Below are positions 61,501 to 64,000 of a stretch of DNA of 64,000 bases, piece by piece (position 1 is the first letter of the stretch; the number at the start of each line of letters is the position of its first letter). The position numbers and the translations under genes were made by a program. The notes below the pieces were generated by a model, which saw only the letters and a program-made list of their open reading frames with translations, had not been told where the DNA came from and searched no databases. This DNA comes from Pteria penguin (Eukaryota; Mollusca; Bivalvia; Pterioida; Pteriidae), in assembly GCA_035048485.1 (NCBI GenBank), contig CM068585.1, positions 12,939,501 to 13,003,500 on the forward strand, in the 5' to 3' direction.

Positions 61501-63260
61501 TATCCTGCCACTATACTTTTACTTTTGTTAGACGGTAACGTGTAGAAGAGGAGACAAATGCGTGCACGGCAGATGTATTAGGGGTAATTAACTAACTATA
61601 TAGTTCATCTAATATTTTAATAGACTGATGATTTGATATGGGCAAAACCAGGAATACAAAGAATATATAGCATATTGTTGTTGTACAAAGTTTCATCACG
61701 ACACTCAAATTAAGATTACTTAAGGGAGTCCAGAATTTTCTTTATTTCTGAATCTTGCTTTAAAGCATGCTCGTAAATTTAAAATAATGTAAATAGACCC
61801 CACGGTTTAGTAAGCCATTAAAACCAACAAACGTAAATACATATCAAGATATTTAATCCATAACGTATTTTCAGATCGGCCGACTGACCCTTGCGCGGTA
61901 CGTGTTCAGAACATTTATGCATCTTTCATATTTCATGGTTATCCTGCATAACGAGAATATAACACTTATATTTTCTAACGTGGCTAATCTTTTCTTATAA
62001 ACGTCGTATCTTTTAAGTGGACTTTGATAAGAAAACTGAAAATCTATTTTTCCATATATAATAACTCCTATCTTTCAAATGTGAAATTGAAATACGAAGA
62101 ACATAATTTTTATTTCATTTATTTATTTTGTTTTATTTTATTATTATTATTGTTTTTTCAAGGATAGATCTTTTTCACAAACAATGATTTTGTACCATAA
62201 TTCCTTTCTATTTTGATAGACGGTATCATGTATGACAGGAGAGACATGTATCCTGGGCAGGTGTATCAGAGGTATTTCACATTAATTACGCAAATTAATT
62301 AAACTAGACCTGAAATATATTGAAATTAATATAATGAAAATAAAATATGAAATAGAATGCATAGCATGACATTTTTTTTTTCTGAAATACAGCTATTAAG
62401 GAAATTTAGTTATATATTCCTTTCTTTAAATGATTCATGTAATACCAATCTGATTTGTAATACCAATATGATTTGTAATACCAATATGATTTGATATATT
62501 ATTTCAAATAAAATTGTGTTTTCAAAACAAAATGTGAAGGGACCCGTAGTATTGCGCACAATTCAATTCCAAGTCAGACAAAATCATTCGAAAAATATAC
62601 CAAATCAGTAATCAAGAAGTCATGGGATAAATGTCAACAAGGAAAATGTAGCAACTGTTTCATTTCATTATCTGATATTCTCCCATATCAGATATGTAAG
62701 GGATAGAGGGCAGAGTTATAGGTACATGTATATAAAATATAAACAATTAAACGAAAAGTAGGGGCAAAACCCTCTTTACTTGCTTCCCCCCACCGCTTAC
62801 ACCGGTGGCCATTTCAATACAGTTACAATATGGATCATATGAATATGTTTCCAATAACGAGCCTTTTAAGCATATCTCGGTTATCCTTAATTCAAACCAA
62901 ATATTAACCAATCTTATCAAGAGGTAACCAATATATCTCATCAACGACATAAACAAAACGAGATGCACAATGAAGTGTACAATGAAGTGTACAATGAGGT
63001 GTACAATGAGCCGCAATGTAAAAAATTTCCAATGTTTAGGTATCTGTAAATCTATAATGCTCTTTAAATTGGCGTATTCAGCTTCCTAGACCGTGATAAA
63101 TTGCATTAGCATCATTGATTTACAATTTATCAATAATATTCCTTAAGTGTTCATTCATCGTTCATTCACAACAAGATTATCATAGACACCTTTGACAAGA
63201 ATTAACACATGTACACGATGATTTTTATTTTATTTAGATCGTTTCACAGATCCTTGTAGG
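24635..63260 (+). CDS. Gene C: microexon gene for a secreted four-cysteine repeat protein (5' part)
   Basis: 44 exons join in one open frame of 513 codons if one copy of exon A1 is used, and the gene continues past the right edge. After a signal-peptide exon, short A exons (11, 14, 20, 23 or 26 nt, phase 1 to 0) alternate with B exons (52, 55, 58 or 61 nt, phase 0 to 1). Each A+B pair encodes one module, commonly D-P-C-x-x-V-x-C-P-x-x-x-x-C-x-x-G-x-C-V. Thirteen A exons are exactly 11 nt. The cysteine spacing resembles the first half of follistatin N-terminal (FOLN/EGF-like) modules, but I cannot assign a family. The protein is probably extracellular, with two disulfides per module. Any whole A+B pair can be skipped in frame. 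Coding density is 4 percent. I do not recognise a named homologue. Confidence 0.87.
24870..25470. repeat. 69-bp tandem repeat carrying a complete exon
   Basis: Nine units of 69 bp (one internally deleted to 41 bp), each made of acceptor, 20-nt exon, donor and about 40 bp of intron (GTAAGTATACCACACGATGA). Units are more than 95 percent alike, so the amplification is recent or homogenised. Confidence 0.93.
24884..25427 (+). CDS. Gene C exon A1: eight tandem copies of a 20-nt exon
   Basis: Identical 20-nt exons CTCAGCCGGGAGATCCATGC at 24884-24903, 24953-24972, 25063-25082, 25132-25151, 25201-25220, 25270-25289, 25339-25358 and 25408-25427. Each follows CTTACTCTAG and precedes GTAAGT. They encode AQPGDPC (phase 1 to 0). 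A ninth copy at 25022 has lost its donor. One copy, or any 3n+1 copies, keeps frame with exon B1, and the unit has no stop in any frame. Which copy is used cannot be told from sequence. Confidence 0.85.
25471..26069. repeat. Diverged exon-repeat units
   Basis: About nine units of 60-69 bp related to the 69-bp repeat. Most keep the donor-side block (GTAAGTATGCCACATGATGA or variants), but the acceptor and exon are eroded (ATAACTCGAGAGATCACG instead of the exon). It bridges the intact array and the 52-bp satellite. Confidence 0.8.
26070..29095. repeat. 52-bp satellite derived from the exon repeat
   Basis: About 58 copies of a 52-bp unit containing TAATACAGCCAGCGGGACCA and CATCAAAGTATACCTCATGA. 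Aligned with the 69-bp unit, CTAATACAGCCAGCGGGAcc matches the acceptor and exon start, and AAAGTATACC matches the donor with its GT changed (CGTAAGT to TCAAAGT). A 355-bp block starting at 26608 is repeated at 26963. Confidence 0.88.
29309..29360 (+). CDS. Gene C exon B1
   Basis: 52 nt, phase 0 to 1, acceptor GTATTTAG, donor GTAAGA. It encodes GGRCLPWMVCDTAQRRC, completing module 1 with the DPC from A1. Cysteine spacing is slightly unusual (C-x3-C-x5-C-x6-C), and this module is the least typical. Confidence 0.75.
30116..31290 (+). CDS. Gene C module 2 (exons A2 and B2)
   Basis: A2 at 30116-30141 (26 nt) encodes VQEEGFGCL and has donor GTAAGC. B2 at 31236-31290 (55 nt) encodes LVPCVTGTCDRRTGRCVN. 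A2 is the longest short exon. The intron between them holds a MITE at 30877-31078. Confidence 0.8.
30877..31078. mobile_element. TA-flanked MITE with 33-bp inverted ends, copy 2
   Basis: The left end, CAGACCTTTTCACGATAAGT followed by GCGGTCTTACAA, is the reverse complement of the right end with few mismatches. TA flanks both sides (30877-30878, 31077-31078). It is the same family as 15840-16044. It has no coding capacity. Confidence 0.88.
31690..32310. repeat. Degenerate tandem repeat in intron B2-A3
   Basis: About 17 irregular copies of a 28-40 bp motif built from ATCTAACGCTTTTCGTGATA and ACATGTATAT. It is interspersed with TTCACGCTTCTTGTGATATG variants, suggesting a two-part higher-order unit in the middle. 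Confidence 0.8.
32619..33336 (+). CDS. Gene C module 3 (exons A3 and B3)
   Basis: A3 at 32619-32638 (20 nt) encodes DALNPCA. B3 at 33285-33336 (52 nt) encodes GIDCDPGFVCRNGQCVN. Donors are GTGAGT and GTAAGC. The intron contains the TTA microsatellite. Confidence 0.87.
32917..33148. repeat. TTA trinucleotide microsatellite
   Basis: About 230 bp of ATT/TTA repeats with a few interruptions, in intron A3-B3. It produces false poly-leucine and poly-tyrosine frames. Confidence 0.97.
33629..34633 (+). CDS. Gene C module 4 (exons A4 and B4)
   Basis: A4 at 33629-33651 (23 nt) encodes AGNAACSN. B4 at 34573-34633 (61 nt, the longest B exon) encodes ELICPQGFVCRNGFCIRDTT. B4 follows a 58-bp tandem array that ends 12 bases before its acceptor. 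Confidence 0.86.
34033..34562. repeat. 58-bp tandem array against a splice acceptor
   Basis: Nine copies of a 58-bp unit (AATATGTATACAGTATATAG then ACATTTACCACTTGGATT), with little divergence. The last unit runs directly into the acceptor of exon B4 (TTTATAATTTCAG), so the branch-point region lies within or next to the repeat. Confidence 0.93.
34680..34792. repeat. Short direct duplication
   Basis: A segment of about 55 bp with GATTTTATTTCGGGCCATGG occurs twice in tandem in intron B4-A5. Confidence 0.8.
35212..35482 (+). CDS. Gene C module 5 (exons A5 and B5)
   Basis: A5 at 35212-35225 (14 nt) encodes IDMCQ. B5 at 35428-35482 (55 nt) encodes DVICPPGSLCVDGQCQIP. The intron is only 202 bp, and its middle is mostly a TAG microsatellite (35268-35382). 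Confidence 0.88.
35268..35382. repeat. AGC/TAG microsatellite
   Basis: CAG repeats pass into about 28 TAG/AGT trinucleotides and then TTG repeats, in intron A5-B5. It produces a false poly-serine frame. Confidence 0.95.
35624..37018 (+). CDS. Gene C module 6 (exons A6 and B6)
   Basis: A6 at 35624-35634 is the first 11-nt microexon (DPCR), with donor GTAAGT. B6 at 36964-37018 (55 nt) encodes NVNCPANTRCREGLCVDI. B6 is closest to B12 and B13 (NVNCPxNTRCR). Confidence 0.87.
35966..36448. repeat. 30-bp tandem repeat in intron A6-B6
   Basis: About 16 copies of a 30-bp unit (ATCACATTCAGTAGACGG). The period is a multiple of three, which creates a false 190-residue repeat protein on the minus strand. 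Fragments at 35905-35960 belong to the dispersed family at 9905. Confidence 0.93.
36690..36765. repeat. Short dispersed-repeat-like segment
   Basis: ACTTATATAGCGCATTATAA and CTAGTGCGCTTCACATT resemble the AGCGC-rich tail common in interspersed repeats of many animals. Only one copy is in this window, so the call is weak. Confidence 0.35.
37427..39929 (+). CDS. Gene C module 7 (exons A7 and B7)
   Basis: A7 at 37427-37437 (11 nt) encodes DPCQ. B7 at 39875-39929 (55 nt) encodes GVTCSNDEVCENGRCVQI, most like B14 (NRNEVCRRGQC). The intron is 2.4 kb, AT-rich, with a dispersed-repeat fragment near 37570-37690 and a C tract near 38454. Confidence 0.87.
40266..42011 (+). CDS. Gene C module 8 (exons A8 and B8)
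   Basis: A8 at 40266-40276 (11 nt) encodes DPCW. B8 at 41957-42011 (55 nt) encodes LVICPVPEQCVDGRCVAR. The intron holds a GATA array, a CT array and Penelope LTR-like repeats. The reverse transcriptase starts about 100 bp after B8, in the next intron. Confidence 0.87.
40390..40488. repeat. GATA microsatellite and SINE tail
   Basis: About 24 GATA repeats in intron A8-B8. The next bases (TTGTTTTACGTCGCGCCGGG, then AATATTTC) look like the reversed 3' end of a family 1 SINE, so the array may have grown from a SINE tail. Confidence 0.85.
41012..41078. repeat. CT microsatellite
   Basis: About 33 CT dinucleotides in intron A8-B8. Confidence 0.97.
41384..41800 (+). mobile_element. Penelope-type LTR-like repeats with broken hammerhead motifs
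   Basis: Two partial copies in tandem. Each ends with TCGAAATGCGCATCTGGTGC followed by TATATATGTTCTATATTTAT. The first (41391-41431) has a mutated hammerhead core. The second (about 41479-41790) has lost the core and stem II between AGCATC and GTCGAAA. The 41505-41790 part matches 47622-47935. Confidence 0.75.
42120..43550 (+). pseudogene. Penelope-like reverse transcriptase, inactivated
   Basis: An open segment at about 42227-43015 continues after one in-frame stop (TGA at 43013-43015) through 43540. Motifs in order: LYCIPKMHKTPYKQRF, IKSFDFSTLYTTIP, GIPMGTNCAPLLADIF, YRYIDDLL (catalytic aspartates), TSYLDIML, and a C-terminal thumb-like part. This order fits Penelope-like elements. No GIY-YIG endonuclease is seen. 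The lost 5' end and the stop make it inactive. It lies in gene C intron B8-A9 in the same orientation as the gene. Confidence 0.8.
43560..43800. repeat. Dispersed repeat after the Penelope copy
   Basis: Segment 43635-43790 is nearly identical to 5845-5992. Before it, AGCAAGCAGGAGATGCTCAC resembles the CAGGAGACGCTTACTCCT units at 17.8-18.5 kb. It may be the 3' flank of the element family. Confidence 0.7.
44172..44571 (+). CDS. Gene C module 9 (exons A9 and B9)
   Basis: A9 at 44172-44182 (11 nt) encodes DLCR; its donor GTATGA is the weakest of the microexons. B9 at 44520-44571 (52 nt) encodes DIVCPPGARCVQGVCTQ. Confidence 0.87.
44738..44850. repeat. Direct repeat split by poly-T
   Basis: A segment of about 40 bp (CTCTCTATTTGTCCTTTTCC) is present on both sides of a 31-base T run, in intron B9-A10. 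Confidence 0.85.
45088..45632 (+). CDS. Gene C module 10 (exons A10 and B10)
   Basis: A10 at 45088-45098 (11 nt) encodes GGCP, replacing the usual DPC. B10 at 45575-45632 (58 nt) encodes VEPCAPNQRCILGQCIDVI. The same odd pairing occurs in module 16. Confidence 0.88.
45950..46060. repeat. Dispersed repeat fragment
   Basis: TTGACCGTCCTTAGTTGGTA and TTTTTGTGATGCCTTTTTAT match 18330-18380 at moderate identity. Confidence 0.55.
46418..46673 (+). CDS. Gene C module 11 (exons A11 and B11)
   Basis: A11 at 46418-46428 (11 nt) encodes DPCA. B11 at 46619-46673 (55 nt) encodes GVSCPSGSRCIDGSCQAQ, a textbook example of the module. The intron is 190 bp. Confidence 0.9.
46921..46996. repeat. Short perfect-stem inverted repeat
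   Basis: TATAGAAACAAAACAACTTT followed by TATATA is matched inverted by ATATATAAAGTTGTTTTGTT followed by TCTATA around an AT-rich loop of about 20 bases. It lies in intron B11-A12. It may be a hairpin or the remnant of a palindromic MITE. Confidence 0.85.
47111..47511 (+). CDS. Gene C module 12 (exons A12 and B12)
   Basis: A12 at 47111-47121 (11 nt) encodes DPCQ. B12 at 47457-47511 (55 nt) encodes NVNCPPNTRCRAGECVTR. It is nearly a duplicate of B13 at the protein level. Confidence 0.9.
47622..47935 (+). mobile_element. Solo Penelope-type LTR-like repeat
   Basis: It matches 41505-41790 over about 285 bp (AAGTCTAGTTTTCAGTGCTT to TATATACGTTCTATATTTAT) and has no coding sequence. It carries a complete hammerhead motif near its end. 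It lies in intron B12-A13. Confidence 0.8.
47843..47888 (+). ncRNA. Hammerhead ribozyme motif (short stem III)
   Basis: All conserved positions are present: core CTGAAGA (47850-47856, fitting CTGANGA), stem II GACA/TGTC (47857-47860, 47866-47869), GAAA (47870-47873), and a short stem III closed by A-T. The cleavage triplet is ATA (47879-47881). Stem I is AGCATCA-side GCATCA with TGGTGC (47844-47849, 47882-47887). Penelope-like elements are known to carry hammerheads with short stem III. Confidence 0.75.
48892..49168 (+). CDS. Gene C module 13 (exons A13 and B13)
   Basis: A13 at 48892-48902 (11 nt) encodes DPCE. B13 at 49114-49168 (55 nt) encodes NVNCPANTRCRAGECVLI. The intron is 211 bp. Confidence 0.9.
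49520..49577. repeat. GT and GA microsatellites
   Basis: Five GT repeats followed by about 23 GA repeats in intron B13-A14. Confidence 0.95.
49678..50105 (+). CDS. Gene C module 14 (exons A14 and B14)
   Basis: A14 at 49678-49688 (11 nt) encodes DLCE. B14 at 50051-50105 (55 nt) encodes GIICNRNEVCRRGQCVAV, most like B7. It is followed by the largest intron after the satellite intron (6.1 kb). Confidence 0.9.
50485..50575. repeat. Dispersed repeat fragment
   Basis: GGTGAGATCAGATGCCATGG and GTCACACCCGCCGTAATG match the family at 9905-10016. Confidence 0.65.
51056..51290 (-). mobile_element. Decayed family 1 SINE
   Basis: The body (ATTTCACGTACCTTGTGACG, AGAACAGGACACCGGTGTGA) matches the other family 1 copies at low identity. 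The tRNA-like head is badly eroded. It is an old insertion in intron B14-A15. Confidence 0.7.
51900..52065 (-). mobile_element. LINE C-terminal fragment, inverted
   Basis: The minus strand encodes NDKCNTCENEIENTTHLL followed by FDCKTVTTIW, the CX2C-X8-H-X4-C zinc-binding tail of L1/Tx1-type LINE ORF2 proteins. It abuts a plus-strand LINE at about 52068, so the two pieces are inverted relative to each other. Confidence 0.7.
52068..54106 (+). pseudogene. Broken LINE ORF2 (L1/Tx1-like reverse transcriptase)
   Basis: Three frames in series (to 52238, 52177-52437, 52419-53810, then 53789-54106) make one RT with frameshifts. Motifs: KYITEGEKNTKFFLSLEKQ, KNKSPGSDGLPCEFY, LLFIDFEKAFDAVEW, GIRQGCPISAILYLF, IQHADDLTLVLKDE (the catalytic ADD), then IWNKTDRIKRNALIGK and GGTGIIDIETKLKA. 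No endonuclease domain is found upstream, so the copy is 5'-truncated as well as frameshifted. It lies in gene C intron B14-A15, sense orientation. Confidence 0.87.
54107..55507. other. Unassigned intron DNA after the LINE
   Basis: 1.4 kb of AT-rich DNA without a recognised exon. Some may be decayed LINE 3' sequence, but no motif was identified. Confidence 0.4.
55508..56130. mobile_element. Composite repeat with ACGCCCGTC / GACGGGCGT ends
   Basis: The left end (TACGCCCGTCATAAGACGGG) and the right end (GACGGGCGTATTATGCTATG) are partly inverted. Inside are CCGTCCGT repeats and three tandem units of about 125-180 bp containing GTCTTTAAAGGTATTG and AGGGTCAGT. It ends in GGCGTTGCTCTTG, similar to 5070-5095. 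It is probably a non-autonomous DNA element. Confidence 0.65.
56243..56893 (+). CDS. Gene C module 15 (exons A15 and B15)
   Basis: A15 at 56243-56253 (11 nt) encodes DLCA. B15 at 56839-56893 (55 nt) encodes GVTCPQGSRCVRGRCRQQ. A SINE lies in the intron between them. Confidence 0.9.
56379..56655 (+). mobile_element. tRNA-derived SINE (family 1)
   Basis: The head GTGTGGCCTAGTGGTATCGC with B box GGTTCGAGTCC, the body, and a tail of AATCAATCAATCAATCAAT match the copy at 23536 closely. Likely target duplication: CTATTGTT plus a T run on both sides. It lies inside the intron of module 15. Confidence 0.9.
57214..57474 (+). CDS. Gene C module 16 (exons A16 and B16)
   Basis: A16 at 57214-57224 (11 nt) encodes AGCP. 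B16 at 57417-57474 (58 nt) encodes ATPCEPNQRCFLGRCIDFI. Both match module 10, including the missing D-P before cysteine. Confidence 0.9.
57842..58269 (+). CDS. Gene C module 17 (exons A17 and B17)
   Basis: A17 at 57842-57852 (11 nt) encodes DPCE. B17 at 58212-58269 (58 nt) encodes LIDCDPASRCISGRCVPVT. Confidence 0.9.
58432..58595. repeat. 48-60 bp tandem repeat in intron B17-A18
   Basis: Three to four copies of GTTGGGTATTTTATGCTTTG plus TGACCACCGTGGTGTGCT, ending 50 bp before microexon A18. Confidence 0.85.
58646..58898 (+). CDS. Gene C module 18 (exons A18 and B18)
   Basis: A18 at 58646-58656 (11 nt) encodes DTCL and is the last 11-nt microexon in the window. B18 at 58847-58898 (52 nt) encodes TVRCGPRERCVRGRCIP. 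Confidence 0.9.
59159..60484 (+). CDS. Gene C module 19 (exons A19 and B19)
   Basis: A19 at 59159-59181 (23 nt) encodes DFIGGSCD. B19 at 60433-60484 (52 nt) encodes NVQCGPGRRCVLGICTR. From here on A exons are 23 nt and add four residues before the cysteine. Confidence 0.88.
59860..60015. mobile_element. Decayed relative of the 24259 TIR element
   Basis: It shares TTTTATCAAAAAAGGT, a C-rich tract, and CAAAAATTTCTAGATCTGCC, with the ends partly lost. It lies in intron A19-B19. Confidence 0.6.
60757..60812. repeat. 12-bp tandem repeat
   Basis: Four to five copies of ATAGTGATTATG in intron B19-A20. Confidence 0.9.
60897..61583 (+). CDS. Gene C module 20 (exons A20 and B20)
   Basis: A20 at 60897-60919 (23 nt) encodes DRPNDPCA. 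B20 at 61532-61583 (52 nt) encodes TVTCRRGDKCVHGRCIR. The donor is GTAATT. Confidence 0.88.
61020..61300. repeat. 29-bp tandem repeat in intron A20-B20
   Basis: About ten copies of AATACACGTCAAGTCATACC with CACAAGTAAT spacers. Confidence 0.9.
61875..62271 (+). CDS. Gene C module 21 (exons A21 and B21)
   Basis: A21 at 61875-61897 (23 nt) encodes DRPTDPCA. B21 at 62220-62271 (52 nt) encodes TVSCMTGETCILGRCIR. It is nearly a copy of module 20, a recent duplication. Confidence 0.88.
63238..63260 (+). CDS. Gene C exon A22 (module 22, partial)
   Basis: 23 nt encoding DRFTDPCR, acceptor TATTTAG, donor GTAAGT. The matching B exon lies beyond the right edge, so the gene continues. Confidence 0.85.
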
Positions 63261-63329
63261 GTAAGTATATTTTCTTAATTAAAAGCATGTGTATCATACA
63301 ATGTGCGATATTGTATCTATGAAACCAGC

Positions 63330-63530
63330 CTACCTCTGTCGTTAATGTGTATGGCTCGTGACCGATAGGTCACGGGTTCGAAATGATTGGCGAATCGTCT
63401 GTGCCGATGTCTTGTGTCATGATAGACACGTAAAAGCTCCCTTCCTGCTTCTACATCTATATGCGGTGCATCAGAAAAATGCACCGACTTTACAGCTACT
63501 TCATCTTGGATTGAAATACACACAAAAGCC
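63330..63530. mobile_element. Possible decayed tRNA-derived SINE
   Basis: GGTCACGGGTTCGAAAT resembles a B box, and the following body has ACACGTAAAAGCTCCCTTCC, but the A box is weak and no target duplication was found. Confidence 0.4.
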
Positions 63531-63624
63531 TAAACATACATAGCAAAACATACATAGCAAAACAATTCCATTTTTACGTTCTCGTTCCTAAAAGCAATCT
63601 TAAAGTGTAACTTCCATACGATAT

Positions 63625-64000
63625 GATTTCTCTCCTACTACTAGTAACTCTGATCTGTAAGGCTAGGCTTTTTACTACTACTAGTATCTCTGATCTGTAG
63701 GGCTAGGCTTTCTCCTACTATTACTAGTATCTCTGATCTGTAGGGCTAGGCTTTCTACTACTACTAGTAAACCTGATCTGTAGGACTAGGCTTTCTCCTA
63801 CTACTGCTAACACTGATCTGTAGGGCTAGGCTTTTTCCTACTCCTAGTATCTCTGATCTGTAGGGCTAGGCTTTCTACTTCTATTAATATCTCTGATCTG
63901 TAGGACTAGGCTTTCTTCTACTACTACTAGTATCTCTGATCTGTAGGGCTATGCTTTCTCCTACTACTAGTAACTCTGATCTCTAGGGTTAGGCTTTTTC
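63625..64000. repeat. About 41-bp tandem repeat at the right edge
   Basis: Nine copies of a unit with CTACTACTAGTATCTCTGAT and CTGTAGGGCTAGGCTTTCT, running off the window, inside gene C. Confidence 0.93.

Overview
The window is AT-rich, intron-rich, repeat-dense animal DNA. Tandem C-type lectin genes, tRNA-derived SINEs, a Penelope-like element with a hammerhead-type ribozyme, a LINE and many minisatellites together suggest a bivalve mollusc. That is an inference from the repeat style and gene families, with no species-level proof. Almost all coding sequence is in short + strand exons that an ORF scan breaks up. I assembled three genes by following splice sites and codon phase.

Region 1 (1-9.1 kb): the 3' part of gene A. 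It has half of a MAM domain (exons 1536-1705, 6239-6349, 7421-7568) and a C-type lectin domain (8149-8349, 8841-9088). Its first coding exons lie left of the window. A 73-bp tandem array starts the window, and a 54/57-bp minisatellite carrying a nested SINE fills one intron.

Region 2 (11.7-21.4 kb): gene B, a complete tandem paralogue of gene A. Seven exons encode about 523 residues: signal peptide, coiled coil, MAM domain, C-type lectin domain. Exon sizes and phases match gene A. The intergenic DNA on either side holds a 126-bp-arm inverted repeat, SINEs and a small TIR element. Introns of gene B hold a dead mariner and a TA-flanked MITE.

Region 3 (24.6 kb to beyond the right edge): gene C, the most unusual object here. 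A signal-peptide exon is followed by at least 22 short exons (thirteen of them exactly 11 nt) alternating with 21 exons of 52-61 nt. Short exons always run phase 1 to 0 and long exons phase 0 to 1. Each pair encodes one module of about 22 residues with four cysteines (pattern D-P-C-x4-C-x5-C-x4-C). With one copy of the first short exon, the 44 exons give an open frame of 513 codons across 38.6 kb, still open at the window edge. I do not recognise the protein; it looks like a secreted, disulfide-rich repeat protein.

The first short exon of gene C lies inside a 69-bp tandem repeat, giving eight copies each with its own acceptor and donor site. Degenerate copies follow, then a 3-kb, 52-bp satellite that is recognisably the same sequence with the donor site destroyed. 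An exon has apparently been amplified into a bank of alternative exons and then into a satellite.

Mobile elements sit in the gene C introns: a Penelope-like reverse transcriptase, its LTR-like repeats with a hammerhead ribozyme, a broken LINE, SINEs and MITEs. They leave every exon intact.
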